From Tumebacillus lacus (GTDB taxonomy: Bacteria > Bacillota > Bacilli > Tumebacillales > Tumebacillaceae): a DNA stretch of 64,000 nucleotides. Shown here one piece after another: positions 49,395-59,155 of this stretch. Each line of letters starts with the position of its first letter. Positions within the stretch are counted from its first letter, which is position 1. The stretch covers positions 1-64,000 of the forward strand of contig NZ_JAPMLT010000003.1 in NCBI RefSeq assembly GCF_026410385.1, read 5' to 3'. The notes under the pieces were generated by a model, which searched no databases, was not told the origin of the DNA, and was given only the letters and a program-made list of their open reading frames with translations. The position numbers were made by a program, and so were the translations under genes.

Positions 49395-50774
49395 ATGGAC
49401 GACCTGCTCTTTTCCCGCATCCTCACCGGCACCACCCTCGCCTTTCACATCTTCTTTGCATCGCTTGGAGTCGGCATCCCCGTGCTGATCTCATTGGCCG
49501 AATTTCTCGGCATCTCCCGTCGCGATGACGAATACATCCTGCTCGCCAAACGCTGGTCGAAAGGGTTTGTCCTGCTGGTCGCCGTCGGCGTCGTCACCGG
49601 GACATGCATCGGCTTTCAGCTCAATCTGCTCTGGCCGGGCTTTATGGAACTGGTCGGCGAGGTGATCTCGCTACCGTTCATGCTGGAAGCGTTCGCCTTT
49701 TTTCTCGAAGCGATCTTTCTTGGCATCTACCTGTATACGTGGGGGCGGTTTAAAAATCCGTGGATTCACTGGTCGTTTTCCTTGCCTGTGATTCTCGGTT
49801 CCTCCGCCTCCGCCGCGTTGATCTCCACCATAAACGGATTTATGAACGCCCCAACCGGGTTTGAGATCGTCGGCGGTCAATTGACTCACATCGACCCGAT
49901 CGCTGCGATCTTCAACCCGGCGACACCGAGCAAAGTGTTTCATGTGCTCGCATCGTCTTACTTTACCACCGCCTGTCTGCTCGCCGCACTGACCGCTTTT
50001 TTCCTTGTGATTCGGCGCAAGCGGCTGACCTATTTCAAAAAAGCTCTGACGCTGACGATGAGCGTCGCGCTGCTCACCGGACTACTCACCGCTGTCGCCG
50101 GCGACCTGTCGGCCAAATACATGGCCGCCTACAATCCGGAGAAACTGGCGGCTGCCGAAGCGCTCTATGAGACGACGGCCAACGCGCCGCTGCTCATCGG
50201 CGGCCTGATCGAGGAAGAGACGCAGACGGTGAAATACAAAGTCGAACTGCCCGGCATGCTCTCGTTGCTCTCTTTCGGCGATTTCCGCGCCGAAGTGAAA
50301 GGGCTGAACGAATTTCCAACAGACGAGCGACCGCCTGTGTACATTCACTATCAGTTCCAAGTGATGGTCGGGGCGGGCGTGTTTGGCATCGCTTTGTCCG
50401 CCTTGTATCTGCTGCTGGTCTGGCGCAAAAGACCGCTCGCGTTTTCCAACGGACTGCTCCGGGCGACTTTGGCCCTCGGCCCGATTGCTGTGATCGGGAT
50501 GGAATGCGGCTGGATCTTCACCGAGATCGGGCGCAAACCGTGGATCATCTACGGCATCATGAAAACGTCGGAAGCGGTCACCACCGCCGGCAACATCCTC
50601 TACTACCTGATCGGATTTGTCCTGCTCTATGCGGCCATCGGGATCACGCTCTCCGTCGTGATGATTCGCTTCTTTCGCAGACGTCCGGTCGAGGCCGACC
50701 CGTTGTACCTCGCGATTCATCAGAAACGGCCGATTGATCCGCCCTCGGCGGCGAGAGGAGGAGGTTCCAGATGA
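49395..50774 (+). CDS. cydA: cytochrome bd quinol oxidase subunit I, short Q-loop type
   Basis: This 459-residue membrane subunit binds hemes b558, b595 and d and oxidises quinol. FHIFFASLGVG supplies the first heme His (His18), and KVFHVLASSYFTTA supplies another. MECGWIFTEIGRKPWIIYGIMKT is the family's conserved C-terminal block. The periplasmic Q-loop is short, giving 459 residues against about 520 in E. coli, as in the cyanide-insensitive (Cio) branch. The ATG at 49395 has AAGGAGG 7 bases before it. cydB overlaps by ATGA. Confidence 0.95.
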   Translation: MDDLLFSRILTGTTLAFHIFFASLGVGIPVLISLAEFLGISRRDDEYILLAKRWSKGFVLLVAVGVVTGTCIGFQLNLLWPGFMELVGEVISLPFMLEAFAFFLEAIFLGIYLYTWGRFKNPWIHWSFSLPVILGSSASAALISTINGFMNAPTGFEIVGGQLTHIDPIAAIFNPATPSKVFHVLASSYFTTACLLAALTAFFLVIRRKRLTYFKKALTLTMSVALLTGLLTAVAGDLSAKYMAAYNPEKLAAAEALYETTANAPLLIGGLIEEETQTVKYKVELPGMLSLLSFGDFRAEVKGLNEFPTDERPPVYIHYQFQVMVGAGVFGIALSALYLLLVWRKRPLAFSNGLLRATLALGPIAVIGMECGWIFTEIGRKPWIIYGIMKTSEAVTTAGNILYYLIGFVLLYAAIGITLSVVMIRFFRRRPVEADPLYLAIHQKRPIDPPSAARGGGSR

Positions 50775-51793
50775 CGGTGACACCGGAGATGGCGATCACG
50801 ATCCTGTGGCTGTTTTTGTTCGCCTACATCGTCTTGGCATCGATTGAATTCGGCGCAGGGTTTCTGCTCTTTTGGTCGCGATTTCGGAACTGGCCGTCCG
50901 AAGTGGAGCAGGTGATCGAGCGCTATCTCTCCCCTTTCTGGGAAGTGACCAACGTCTTTTTGATCACGTTCGTTGTCGGACTGGTCGGATTTTTCCCGGA
51001 GAGCGCCCGCTACTATGGCACGGTGTTGCTCCTGCCCGGCTCCGTCGCGCTGGTGCTGCTCGTGCTCAAAGGCACGTTTTTCGCCTACTGCCACTACGCC
51101 AAGGTGCGGGGCCGCTTTTATGTTTGGCTGCAAGGCGTGACCGGGCTGCTGCTGCCGATGGTGCTGGTCAGCGTCATCCCGATCTCCGAGGGCGGATTTG
51201 TCACCCGTACGCCGGAGGGACGGCTGGACCTCGTCTTCACCGATGTGTTGCAAAGCCCGCTCCACTGGGCTTTCGTGCTGTTCGCGCTGCTCAGCGTGCT
51301 TTTTGTGTCGGCCGTGTTCCTGCACTTCTACGCCGCCCGTGCCCGTGCGCCGGTGGCAGCGGCCGCCTTTCGCTCCGTCGCGCTCCATGTCGGCCTGCCC
51401 GCGCTCGGCTCCGGGGCGTTCATCCTGTTGCCGCTGACCGTTCACCGCCCGGACCACTTCCTCGCCCTCGCCACCGACTGGTCTTGGCTGCTGCTGCTCT
51501 CCGGCGCGCTGTTCGTCAACGCGTATCTGTTTTTGCAAAAGGGGAGATGGCCCGGCGTCACATTCGTGCTCGTGCTCGCCCAGTACGCGGCCGCTGTGGC
51601 GGCGTACGGCTACTCGCATCTGCCGTACCTGCTCTATCCCTATCTCACGATCCACGACGCCTTTGTCAACCCGGTGATGGCCCGGTACCTCACCGTCGCA
51701 CTCGCCGGCGGGCTGTGCCTGCTGGTCCCCGGTCTGCTGTTCCTCTCGTGGCTGTTTTTGTTCAGCGACCGCTATGTGCGGCTGGACAGGTGA
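50771..51793 (+). CDS. cydB: cytochrome bd quinol oxidase subunit II
   Basis: This 340-residue structural partner of CydA has about eight membrane segments. IEFGAGFLLFW and FWEVTNVFLITFVVGLVGFFP are conserved. Its start overlaps the cydA stop by 4 bp. No cydCD transporter genes follow, so heme-loading factors must lie elsewhere. Confidence 0.93.
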   Translation: MTVTPEMAITILWLFLFAYIVLASIEFGAGFLLFWSRFRNWPSEVEQVIERYLSPFWEVTNVFLITFVVGLVGFFPESARYYGTVLLLPGSVALVLLVLKGTFFAYCHYAKVRGRFYVWLQGVTGLLLPMVLVSVIPISEGGFVTRTPEGRLDLVFTDVLQSPLHWAFVLFALLSVLFVSAVFLHFYAARARAPVAAAAFRSVALHVGLPALGSGAFILLPLTVHRPDHFLALATDWSWLLLLSGALFVNAYLFLQKGRWPGVTFVLVLAQYAAAVAAYGYSHLPYLLYPYLTIHDAFVNPVMARYLTVALAGGLCLLVPGLLFLSWLFLFSDRYVRLDR

Positions 51794-51795
51794 AC

Positions 51796-51842
51796 GCAAA
51801 AAAAGACCCGGTGCTCCGTTTTTGGAGACCGGGTCTTTTCTG
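51796..51842. terminator. intrinsic terminator of cydAB
   Basis: AAAAGACCCGGT pairs with ACCGGGTCTTTT, with a CTCC/GGAG inner arm. A and T runs lie outside. Confidence 0.9.
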
Positions 51843-51855
51843 TGAGACGAGTCGC

Positions 51856-53835
51856 TTACAGTTTGAAACGGTAGATCAGCTCTTGCAGATCGGCTGCGAT
51901 GCTCGACAGCGAGTGGGCGGCCGACGCGATCTCCTGCATCGACGCCAGTTGCTCTTCGGCGGCTGCCGAGACGTTTTGCGTGCCGGACGCCGCCTGCTCG
52001 GAAGCGCGGGAGATGGCGTTCATCGAGTGCACGACCTGTTCGCTGTTGCCCGTCATCTGACGGACGGCGACAGTCACTTCCGAGATCTGCATCGTCACAT
52101 CCTGGATCGCCTGCTGGATGCGGGCAAACGCGTCGCCCGCCTCGTTGACCACGTTGATGCCGCTGAGCACTTCTTCGGTGCCCGCTTCCATCGACGCGAT
52201 GGCGATGTCGGTCTCGCCTTGGATGCCGAGGATCAACTCGGAGATCTGCTGCGCCGAAGCGCCGGACTGCTCCGCCAGTTTGCGTACTTCATCGGCGACG
52301 ACGGCAAAGCCGCGGCCGTGCTCACCGGCGCGCGCCGCTTCGATGGCTGCGTTGAGCGCGAGCAGGTTGGTCTGCGCGGCGATGGTGGTGATCACCTCGA
52401 CGATCTGACCGATCTCGTGCGAGCGCTGGCCCAGCGAACCGATGACGCCCGACAGTTGGCCGACGGTGGAGTTGATCGAGTGCATCTGCCGGATCGCCTG
52501 CTGGATCGAGGCGTTGCCGTCGTGCGCCAGATCGGACGCCGTCTGCGCCGTGCGGGAGACGGTGTTCGCGTTGGTCGCGATCTGCTTGATGCCGATCGAC
52601 ATCTCGCTGATCGCCTGCGAGCTCTCTTCCACGTTGATCACCTGTTGATCCGCACCGCGCGCCACCTCTTCGATGGTCTGCGCGATATGCTCCGTCGCTT
52701 GACTGGTCTGCTCGGAGGAGGCGGTCATCTCTTCCGACGAAGCGGCCAGCGTCTCCGCCGTGTCGCTCACCTCGGCGAGCACCGTGCGCAGCGATTCGCG
52801 CATGCGGTTGAAGTTCTCCGCCAGATCGCCAAACTCGTCGCGGTTTTTGATCGACACTTCGGCGGTCAGGTCGCCTTGGCCGATCCGCTCCGCTGCGTCG
52901 GTCACGGTGCGCAGCGGACGCACGATGGAGCGAACCATCAGGAGGCTCACTGCCACCCCGATCACCAGCGCGATGGCCAGGACGGTCAGCATGGCGTTAA
53001 AGATCGGCTGAGAGGCTGCCTCGGCTTCATTCAGATAGAACGTGCCGAGCACGCGCCAACCGGTCTGCTCATGCTTGGCAAAAGCCACCGCTTTGGTTTC
53101 GCCCTCCCACTCATACTCGGTGTTGCCGTTGTCCGAACTGAACACCGTTTCGAGGAAGGCGGCCTCGGCGACCTCTCCGAGCTTTTCGGTCGGATGATAC
53201 ATATAGTGGCGCTCGCTGTCGAGAATGATCGGATAGCCTTCCATGCCGATGTTGATCGACTTGGCGACCTCCCCGAGCGACTTGAGATTCAAATCCAACG
53301 CCATGACGCCGGAGCCATCCGATAACGCTTTGGCGATGGTGACGATCACGTCATTGGACGTGGCGTTCACATAGGGAGCCGTGACGACCACCTTGCCTTT
53401 TTTCGCCATCGTCTCTTGGTACCACGGACGTTTGCGCGGGTCAAAATCGGCCGGGAGATCTTGCTTGGGCGCGAGAATCATCTTGCCTGTCTCGGTGCCG
53501 ACATACGTATTCATGATTTCAGGATGCGATTTTCCGAATTGTTCCAGCTGTTTGAACAGTGCTTTTTGATCCGCCTCTTCCTTATAAGAAGCGGCTGTCA
53601 GCGAATCCGCCATGAAGGACACATTTTCCATGCCTCCCGTGACGACGCGGTCGAGAAGTTGCACGAGCAGGTTGACACTTTCCGTCGCGTTTGCCGTCAA
53701 TTGTTCCTTGACTTCCTTTTCTGCGTTTTGGTAGGACAGGAACCCCACCGACAGACAAGGTACGATCAGGATCAATGTGGCGAACAGGATCAGTTTGTTC
53801 CGCACGTTCAAACGAAACCATTTCTGTTTACGCAT
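51856..53835 (-). CDS. methyl-accepting chemotaxis protein with double-Cache sensor
   Basis: This 659-residue receptor has a first membrane segment at about 13-33 and an extracellular dCache domain of about 240 residues ([17 protein letters not shown] is the Cache signature). A second segment near 280 and a HAMP domain follow, then a signalling coiled coil with the tip [20 protein letters not shown], and [18 protein letters not shown]. The dCache probably binds an amino acid or carboxylate. The ATG at 53835 has GGAG 6 bases before it; the 20-codon extension is not used. Confidence 0.93.
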   Translation of the reverse strand: MRKQKWFRLNVRNKLILFATLILIVPCLSVGFLSYQNAEKEVKEQLTANATESVNLLVQLLDRVVTGGMENVSFMADSLTAASYKEEADQKALFKQLEQFGKSHPEIMNTYVGTETGKMILAPKQDLPADFDPRKRPWYQETMAKKGKVVVTAPYVNATSNDVIVTIAKALSDGSGVMALDLNLKSLGEVAKSINIGMEGYPIILDSERHYMYHPTEKLGEVAEAAFLETVFSSDNGNTEYEWEGETKAVAFAKHEQTGWRVLGTFYLNEAEAASQPIFNAMLTVLAIALVIGVAVSLLMVRSIVRPLRTVTDAAERIGQGDLTAEVSIKNRDEFGDLAENFNRMRESLRTVLAEVSDTAETLAASSEEMTASSEQTSQATEHIAQTIEEVARGADQQVINVEESSQAISEMSIGIKQIATNANTVSRTAQTASDLAHDGNASIQQAIRQMHSINSTVGQLSGVIGSLGQRSHEIGQIVEVITTIAAQTNLLALNAAIEAARAGEHGRGFAVVADEVRKLAEQSGASAQQISELILGIQGETDIAIASMEAGTEEVLSGINVVNEAGDAFARIQQAIQDVTMQISEVTVAVRQMTGNSEQVVHSMNAISRASEQAASGTQNVSAAAEEQLASMQEIASAAHSLSSIAADLQELIYRFKL

Positions 53836-54022
53836 TTCGTGCTCCAATCCCCCTCTGAAAAACTGATGATGGTTACGAAGAAAGTAATTCGACAATTCAT
53901 GCGAAATTCCTACAATGCGGGATAAAAGAATGCTTCCAGCTTATAATTTCCACTAAACGACCAAAGACTGTTGATGTCAGGTTGATTCCGAATTCCTGAT
54001 CCCTTTTTCGCCTTTCCAGCCC

Positions 54023-54051
54023 TCGACAACAAAAAATGAAGAGTGTATAAT
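54023..54051 (+). promoter_or_regulatory. sigma-A promoter of folD-fchA
   Basis: TCGACA (54023-54028) and a perfect TATAAT (54046-54051) are 17 bp apart. The leader from about 54058 holds ATCGAAC (54067-54073) and GTTCGAT (54099-54105), which could form a long-loop hairpin before the ribosome site. The rest of 53836-54022 shows no gene. Confidence 0.65.
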
Positions 54052-54127
54052 ACGGGAAATAGAAAAAATCGAACATTAACACACAAACAGACAGGAAACG
54101 TTCGATATTTTGGAGGAGGACGGAACC

Positions 54128-54988
54128 ATGACTTTGGAACTAAAAGGCAAGCCCGTCGCAGATCAGATTCGGGAAGAGGTACTTCGTGAGGTGGAGGCGT
54201 GGAAAGCGCGCGGCATCGTCCCCAAGCTCTGCACCTTGATCGTCGAAGGCGATCCGGCGTCGCTTTATTACGCGGAAGCAAAAGGACGGGCTGCGGAAAA
54301 GCTCGGCATCGAGTATGAACTGCACAAATTCCCGGCCACCGTCAGCGAAGGATTGTTGCTCGACGTGATCGGCCGTTTGAATCGCGACCCGGAGGTGCAC
54401 GGCATCATGCTGGAACTGCCGTTGCCCGCCCACCTGCACGCCCCGAAGATCGCCGAAGCGATCCTCCCGCAAAAAGACATCGACGGCCTGCATCCGGACA
54501 ACCTGCTCGCTGCGATCAAGGAGACGACCGGCCTCTATCCGGCGACTCCGAAGGCATGCATCGCCCTCCTCACCCAATACGGCCATACGGTCAAAGGCAA
54601 GCACGTCGTGATGGTCGGTCGCGGCGCGACTGTCGGTCTGCCGCTGATGCACCTGCTGCTCAATGCGGGCGCGACCGTCACCGTCTGCACCTCGAAAACG
54701 CCCGATCTCAGCGTCCACCTCAAACAGGCGGACATCGCCTTCGTCGCCGTCGGCCGCGCCGGGCTGATCCAGCCGGAGATGGTGCATGAAGGGCTGATCC
54801 TGATCGACGCCGGCATCAACGAGACGGCGGACGGCAAGATCGTCGGCGATGTGAGTGCCGACTGCCTCGCATCTTCCGCCGGCCTCTCACCTACTCCGGG
54901 CGGCGTCGGCACCGTCACCACGGCGATGCTGTTCCGCAACTTGATGGATGCGATGGACCTGCAGATTCCCGTCAAGGAGGCTCGCTAA
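54128..54988 (+). CDS. folD: methylenetetrahydrofolate dehydrogenase/cyclohydrolase family protein (FolD)
   Basis: This 286-residue enzyme interconverts methylene- and 10-formyl-tetrahydrofolate through methenyl-THF. DPASLYYAEAKGRAAEKLGI holds the Tyr and Lys of the catalytic YxxxK. LPQKDIDGLHP, VVMVGRGATVGLPL (usually GRSxxVGxP) and LSPTPGGVGTVTTAML (usually TPVPGGVGPMT) are recognisable but diverged. GGAGGAGG precedes the ATG at 54128. It is followed after 2 bp by a second methenyl-THF cyclohydrolase-type gene. Confidence 0.9.
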   Translation: MTLELKGKPVADQIREEVLREVEAWKARGIVPKLCTLIVEGDPASLYYAEAKGRAAEKLGIEYELHKFPATVSEGLLLDVIGRLNRDPEVHGIMLELPLPAHLHAPKIAEAILPQKDIDGLHPDNLLAAIKETTGLYPATPKACIALLTQYGHTVKGKHVVMVGRGATVGLPLMHLLLNAGATVTVCTSKTPDLSVHLKQADIAFVAVGRAGLIQPEMVHEGLILIDAGINETADGKIVGDVSADCLASSAGLSPTPGGVGTVTTAMLFRNLMDAMDLQIPVKEAR

Positions 54989-54990
54989 CG

Positions 54991-55620
54991 ATGACGACTT
55001 TCGATCAACCGATCCGCACCTTCCTCACCGCGGCCGCTTCCGACTCGCCCACCCCGGGCGGCGGCAGCGTCGCCGCGCTCGTCGCAGCCCTCGGCGCTTC
55101 GATGACTTCGATGGTGGCCAACCTCACGCAAGGGACCAAATTTGCCGACGTGGAAGCACAGATGCAAGCGTTGGCTGCCGAGTTGCAGCGCACCATGCAA
55201 ACGGCGGAAACCCTGCTGGAACAGGACATGGTCTCCTTTGACCACTACATGTCGGCGCTCAAGCTGCCAAAAGACACCGACGAACAAAAAGCGGCCCGCA
55301 CCCTGGCGATCCAAGAGGCGACCGTCAAAGCGACCGCCGTCCCCCGCGACCTCGCACAGCTCTGCAACACCGTGCTGCGCCAATCGCTTGTGATCGCGGA
55401 GAAGGCCAATAAAAACGTGATCTCCGACCTCGGCATCGCCGCACTGCTAGCCGAAGCGGCCGGGCAATCAGCGATCCTGACGATGGACATCAACCTACCG
55501 TATCTGAAGGACGAAGCGGCACGAGAGACATTTACCCGCGACCGCAACGCCTTTTTGGAAGAAAACGCCCGCCTCAAAGATGAGATCGTCGCGATCACCC
55601 GTCGTCGGCTGGGCTACTAA
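54991..55620 (+). CDS. fchA: FchA-like methenyltetrahydrofolate cyclohydrolase / formimino-THF cyclodeaminase
   Basis: This 209-residue helical protein of the FTCD C-terminal family has the signature TPGGGSVAALVAALGASMTSMVANLT and a C-terminal VISDLGIAALLAEAAGQSAILTMDINL. The family includes FchA (cyclohydrolase) and cyclodeaminases of histidine breakdown. Its position 2 bp after folD suggests it works on methenyl-THF with that enzyme. The ribosome site AAGGAGG lies in the last codons of folD. Confidence 0.9.
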   Translation: MTTFDQPIRTFLTAAASDSPTPGGGSVAALVAALGASMTSMVANLTQGTKFADVEAQMQALAAELQRTMQTAETLLEQDMVSFDHYMSALKLPKDTDEQKAARTLAIQEATVKATAVPRDLAQLCNTVLRQSLVIAEKANKNVISDLGIAALLAEAAGQSAILTMDINLPYLKDEAARETFTRDRNAFLEENARLKDEIVAITRRRLGY

Positions 55621-55653
55621 AAAAACCACCTCTCGCGAGGTGGTTTTTTTTCT
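55618..55653. terminator. bidirectional intrinsic terminator
   Basis: AACCACCTC pairs with GAGGTGGTT around TCGC, with seven A on the left and eight T on the right. Confidence 0.92.
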
Positions 55654-55663
55654 GTCTCTGCTC

Positions 55664-56485
55664 TTACACATTCAGGTACGAGAGGGCCGCACTCGCCATC
55701 TCCGGGTCGAATGAGTCGACCGAAGTGCCGATCGCCATCATCAGGAAGAGGAACGCCACGTACGCCGCGATCAGGACGAAGAACATCAGCGCATAGATGA
55801 TGAACGGACCAAAGAACGCCTGTGCCACCGACACGTTGTCGTAGATCTTGCGGATCGCGATCACGCGCACGATCACTTGGTAGATGTACATGCCAAACGA
55901 CACAAGGTTTGACACGCCGCTCCACACGAGCATCCCGATCATCGCCGGCAACATCTCGTCGGGCATTTCGTCTGTGCCTTCCATCTCGCTCATCATCGCC
56001 GCTTCGAAAAATGCTCCCATGTCAAAGAACAGCGGCACAAGCAGCGACAAGAGCAGCGTCGGGAACATCATGATCCACAGCGTATACGGCTGTACCAGTC
56101 GGAGCAAGCGGGCTTTTTCCCCGCGATTTTCTGTCTCGCGCATCTGGCGGGACGCGACGATCCACAGCCCCACCTGCACGAACCATGAGAAGAAAAACCG
56201 GCTGAGCAGGATAAAGACGGCCGTCGCCAAGATCGCCACCACAAAGACCCCGATCATCACCCAGGACATGATCTCCGCATCGGTCGATCCAAAGCCCCCC
56301 GGCATCAGTTCAAACGCGTCGGTGAGCGAGCGGGAGAAGAAGATGCCAAACAGGAACAAAAGCAGCGCATGCAAACCGATCAGCAGGAACGTAGCCCCCC
56401 AGGACTGACCGTTATTGCGCTCTGCAAGCAACCGGTCGAGTGTCCGCTGCGGACGGAAAAAGATCGAAAACACGTGTTTCAACAT
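55664..56485 (-). CDS. YIP1-family membrane protein
   Basis: This 273-residue protein has about five to six membrane segments after an amphipathic N-terminus (LKHVFSIFFRPQRTLDRLL), the layout of YIP1-domain proteins. A Met/Glu/Asp-rich loop (MMSEMEGTDEMPDEM) stands between segments. Function unknown. I use the ATG at 56485 because the one eight codons upstream has no ribosome site, but the site here is also only moderate. Confidence 0.75.
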   Translation of the reverse strand: MLKHVFSIFFRPQRTLDRLLAERNNGQSWGATFLLIGLHALLLFLFGIFFSRSLTDAFELMPGGFGSTDAEIMSWVMIGVFVVAILATAVFILLSRFFFSWFVQVGLWIVASRQMRETENRGEKARLLRLVQPYTLWIMMFPTLLLSLLVPLFFDMGAFFEAAMMSEMEGTDEMPDEMLPAMIGMLVWSGVSNLVSFGMYIYQVIVRVIAIRKIYDNVSVAQAFFGPFIIYALMFFVLIAAYVAFLFLMMAIGTSVDSFDPEMASAALSYLNV

Positions 56486-56571
56486 AAGCAGGCCCCAACC
56501 TTCCACCATTTGGATAAATTCAGTTCAAGTATAGCATGTAAACAAGCTGTTGAAGCAACAAAAAATCACGT

Positions 56572-56601
56572 AAAAAGGAGGCCCGTTTTGCGGCCTCCTT
56601 C
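56572..56601 (-). terminator. intrinsic terminator
   Basis: AAGGAGGCC pairs with GGCCTCCTT around CGTTTTGC, and TTTTT follows on the reverse strand. It ends the 56613-56828 gene. Confidence 0.88.
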
Positions 56602-56612
56602 CTTGTGCTGAC

Positions 56613-56828
56613 CTACGCGCTTTGCAGCATCGGCACGACCGAGCGCAGCGTGTCATCGTCAAGCCTCGTGGCGAGGCCGAGAAACAGCTTTTTCGCCTCT
56701 GTGTCGCCGAGTTTGGCATACATCGATTTGGAGAGCCCCATCTGAGCGAGCAGCCCATTGAGTTTCATGCGCGGCGTCGTCTCCAGTTCGCTCCAGACTT
56801 CATCGAGGATCGATTGACGAGTCTCCAT
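56613..56828 (-). CDS. small hypothetical protein
   Basis: This 71-residue, probably all-helical protein (ETRQSILDEVWSELETTP, LNGLLAQMGLSKSMYAKLG, EAKKLFLGLATRLDDDTLR) is of unrecognised family. AAAGGGG is 8 bases before the ATG at 56828. It may be cotranscribed with the DUF4870 gene 60 bp upstream. Confidence 0.7.
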   Translation of the reverse strand: METRQSILDEVWSELETTPRMKLNGLLAQMGLSKSMYAKLGDTEAKKLFLGLATRLDDDTLRSVVPMLQSA

Positions 56829-56887
56829 GGGAACACCCCTTTCGCACAAGGTACCTATAGAGTGCCCTCGACCGGCGAATTCTTTCC

Positions 56888-57211
56888 TCAGTCGACCCAA
56901 CCGCCGGACACCGGATAGCGGTAAAACTCATTGTCCAGCGTGCGAATCACGGCGATGATCGTAAAGATGATGCCAAACAGACCCACAGCCGGAGCCAGCA
57001 AGAACCCGATCAGCACCACCATTAAGATCGTAGCGACAAACCCGGCCCCGATCAGGAACAGATGGAACACCAACGCCTGTTTGGCATGATGCTTCACAAA
57101 CGGGTCGTCACTTTTCACAGCCAGCAGGATAATCGGAATGATCAACGGCAGGAAAAACGCCGACACATGAGCCAGCACCGCCATCCAACGATTTTCAGTC
57201 GAAAAACTCAT
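56888..57211 (-). CDS. DUF4870/Tic20-like membrane protein
   Basis: This 107-residue protein has three to four membrane segments. ENRWMAVLAHVSAFF at the start, DDPFVKHHAKQALVFHL in the middle and a closing FTIIAVIRTLDNEFYRYP are characteristic of DUF4870. Function unknown. AAAAGGGGG precedes the ATG. Confidence 0.9.
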   Translation of the reverse strand: MSFSTENRWMAVLAHVSAFFLPLIIPIILLAVKSDDPFVKHHAKQALVFHLFLIGAGFVATILMVVLIGFLLAPAVGLFGIIFTIIAVIRTLDNEFYRYPVSGGWVD

Positions 57212-57347
57212 CTCGTCTCCCCCTTTTCTTTGCTTATCATTACGTACAGAGGGCGCGAACGTTTCATCCTATTTTTAGAAACGGAAAGAAAGAACGTGTA
57301 CAATGCAAGTAGATAGCTATCCTGCCGAGGAGCGTGAACATCTTCCC

Positions 57348-58022
57348 ATGTCTACCACCCACAAGAAAACCGCCCTGCTCGCCGGAGCGACCGGCTTGGT
57401 CGGGAGCGAAGCGTTGCGGCTGTTGCTGGCATCCGGCGACTACGCGAAGGTCGTCGCCTTCGTCCGCCGCCCCATTCAACAACTCTCGCATCCGAAACTG
57501 GAGCAGGTCATCGTCGACTTTGACGACCTTGCCCCGCATGCGCATCATTTCCAAAATGCCGACGTCTACTGCTGCCTCGGCACCACGATCAAGATCGCCA
57601 AGACTCGCGAGGCGTTTCGGAAAGTAGACTTCGACTACCCGCTCCGCCTTGCCGAACTGGCCAAACAAAACGGAGCCCGCCAGTATCTGATCATCACCGC
57701 GCTCGGCTCCGATGCCAACTCATCCGTGTTCTACAACCGCGTCAAAGGCGAGGTCGAGCTTGCCCTCCGCGCGCTCGACCTGCCCGCTCTGCGCATCTTC
57801 CGGCCGTCTCTCCTGCTCGGCGAGCGCACTGAGTTCCGCTTGGGCGAAAAGGTCGCGTCCTGGTTCTCCTTCGCCATCGTCGGCCCGCTGAAAAAATACC
57901 GCCCGATCCACGCCCGCACCGTCGCCCGCGCCCTGTTGCACGTCGCCCTGCACGACACTTCGACCGGGACCCGCGTGTATGAATCGAACGAGATGGAAAA
58001 ACTCGCAACCGCCCCCATATAA
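57348..58022 (+). CDS. NAD(P)-binding oxidoreductase-like protein (HTATIP2-type)
   Basis: This 224-residue Rossmann-fold protein of the atypical short-chain dehydrogenase class has the nucleotide motif LLAGATGLVGSEALRLLL (GxxGxxG), DVYCCLGTTIKIAKTREAFRKVDFDYP, and IFRPSLLLGER. It has no obvious catalytic YxxxK, as in HTATIP2/YraR proteins. The start is uncertain. The ATG at 57348 (MSTTHKK) has GAGGAG 16 bases upstream, while the ATG at 57303 overlaps a TACAAT that may be a -10. Confidence 0.8.
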   Translation: MSTTHKKTALLAGATGLVGSEALRLLLASGDYAKVVAFVRRPIQQLSHPKLEQVIVDFDDLAPHAHHFQNADVYCCLGTTIKIAKTREAFRKVDFDYPLRLAELAKQNGARQYLIITALGSDANSSVFYNRVKGEVELALRALDLPALRIFRPSLLLGERTEFRLGEKVASWFSFAIVGPLKKYRPIHARTVARALLHVALHDTSTGTRVYESNEMEKLATAPI

Positions 58023-58064
58023 ATCGGTCAGTTGTGGTATCATGTAGGGCGAGGTGAACACCAC

Positions 58065-58343
58065 ATGGCCACTCTGTCCTACAACGCGACGATCCACATC
58101 CACCCCCGCGGGCAACGGGCGATTCAGGTCGCGACCGCCTGCGTTGAATTTATCAACCGACAATTGGTGCTGACCGACATCCGCACCCCCGACGGCATGT
58201 GCTGGGAAGGCCCGGTCGAACCGGACGACCTCGGACGCATGCTCGTCACCGACTATCTGATCATCCTCGAAGGCGGACGCACCTACCGCGTCTCCTCGAC
58301 CGAAATGTCCGACCGCTGGTATGTAAGGATGGTGAAAGAATGA
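58065..58343 (+). CDS. small hypothetical protein
   Basis: This 92-residue, beta-rich soluble protein (TLSYNATIHIHPRGQRAIQVATACVEF, YRVSSTEMSDRWYVR) is not one I recognise. GAGGTG lies 8 bases before the ATG at 58065. Its stop overlaps the HAD phosphatase start (ATGA), so the two are coupled. Confidence 0.7.
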   Translation: MATLSYNATIHIHPRGQRAIQVATACVEFINRQLVLTDIRTPDGMCWEGPVEPDDLGRMLVTDYLIILEGGRTYRVSSTEMSDRWYVRMVKE

Positions 58344-59155
58344 CCCGCATCGTCTTTTTTGACATCGACGGCACATTGCGCCTCGACGGCGCGTTTCCCG
58401 ATACGGCTCAGCAGGCGATCCGTCTGCTCAAAGAAAACAACATCACGCCGGTCATCGCCACCGGCCGCTGCGAGCACGAAGTCAAAGCGTGGCGCGAGGA
58501 ACTGGACATCGAATGGGCTCTGACCTGCAACGGCGCCCACATCGGTCAGAACGGCCGGACGATGCCGGGCAGCATCGCCTTTGACCCGGACGTGATCGAC
58601 CGCTGGCTGCGCATCGCGGACGGCCGCCACACCTTCCTGCTCTACGGGGCGGAACGGATGTATGCGACCCGCCTCGACTGCCCGCATCTCGCGCAGGCCA
58701 GACAGGAGATCGGCGGATTTGACGATCCGTACCCGGCCAAGGCGGGCGACTCCCTGCCCCCGATCTACCAAGTGATCGTCTTCTGCGACGAGACGGCCGA
58801 ACGCCTCTACAGCGAAGGCCACCCCGAGCCGCTCTACGTCCACCGCTGGCGGGAGTGGGCGATCGACATCAACCCGCACGACGTGAACAAAGCGGCCGGC
58901 GTCTTGAAACTGCTCGACCTGCTCGACATCCCGGTCGCCGAGTCTGCCGCGTTTGGCGACGGCAAAAACGACATGGAGATGATCACCGCCGTGGGCACCG
59001 GCATCGCGATGGGCAACTCCTGCCCGGAACTGCTCGCCTGCGCCCCGCACACGACGCTGCGGATCGAGGAGCACGGCATCCTGCACGGCGTCAAACACCT
59101 GATCCTCGGTCATCCGCTCCCAGACGAAAAAACGACCACCGGCAGCCCTCGCTAG
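58340..59155 (+). CDS. HAD-superfamily phosphatase (Cof type)
   Basis: This 271-residue HAD hydrolase probably acts on sugar phosphates or nucleotides. VFFDIDGTLRLDG is motif I with both aspartates, VIATGR is motif II, DVNKAAGVLKLLD carries motif III Lys, and FGDGKNDMEMI is motif IV. The C2 cap lies between. Its ATG overlaps the previous stop by 4 bp. Its own stop overlaps the convergent histidine kinase stop at CTAG. Confidence 0.92.
   Translation: MTRIVFFDIDGTLRLDGAFPDTAQQAIRLLKENNITPVIATGRCEHEVKAWREELDIEWALTCNGAHIGQNGRTMPGSIAFDPDVIDRWLRIADGRHTFLLYGAERMYATRLDCPHLAQARQEIGGFDDPYPAKAGDSLPPIYQVIVFCDETAERLYSEGHPEPLYVHRWREWAIDINPHDVNKAAGVLKLLDLLDIPVAESAAFGDGKNDMEMITAVGTGIAMGNSCPELLACAPHTTLRIEEHGILHGVKHLILGHPLPDEKTTTGSPR

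Noticed and set aside
50872-53325. 817-codon plus-strand frame from cydB into the second chemoreceptor
   Set aside because: It runs out of frame through cydB and its terminator and then antisense to the chemoreceptor. Both real genes have strong motifs.
54052-54127. Tetrahydrofolate riboswitch before folD
   Set aside because: The leader is too short and lacks the conserved class blocks; only a long-loop inverted repeat is present.
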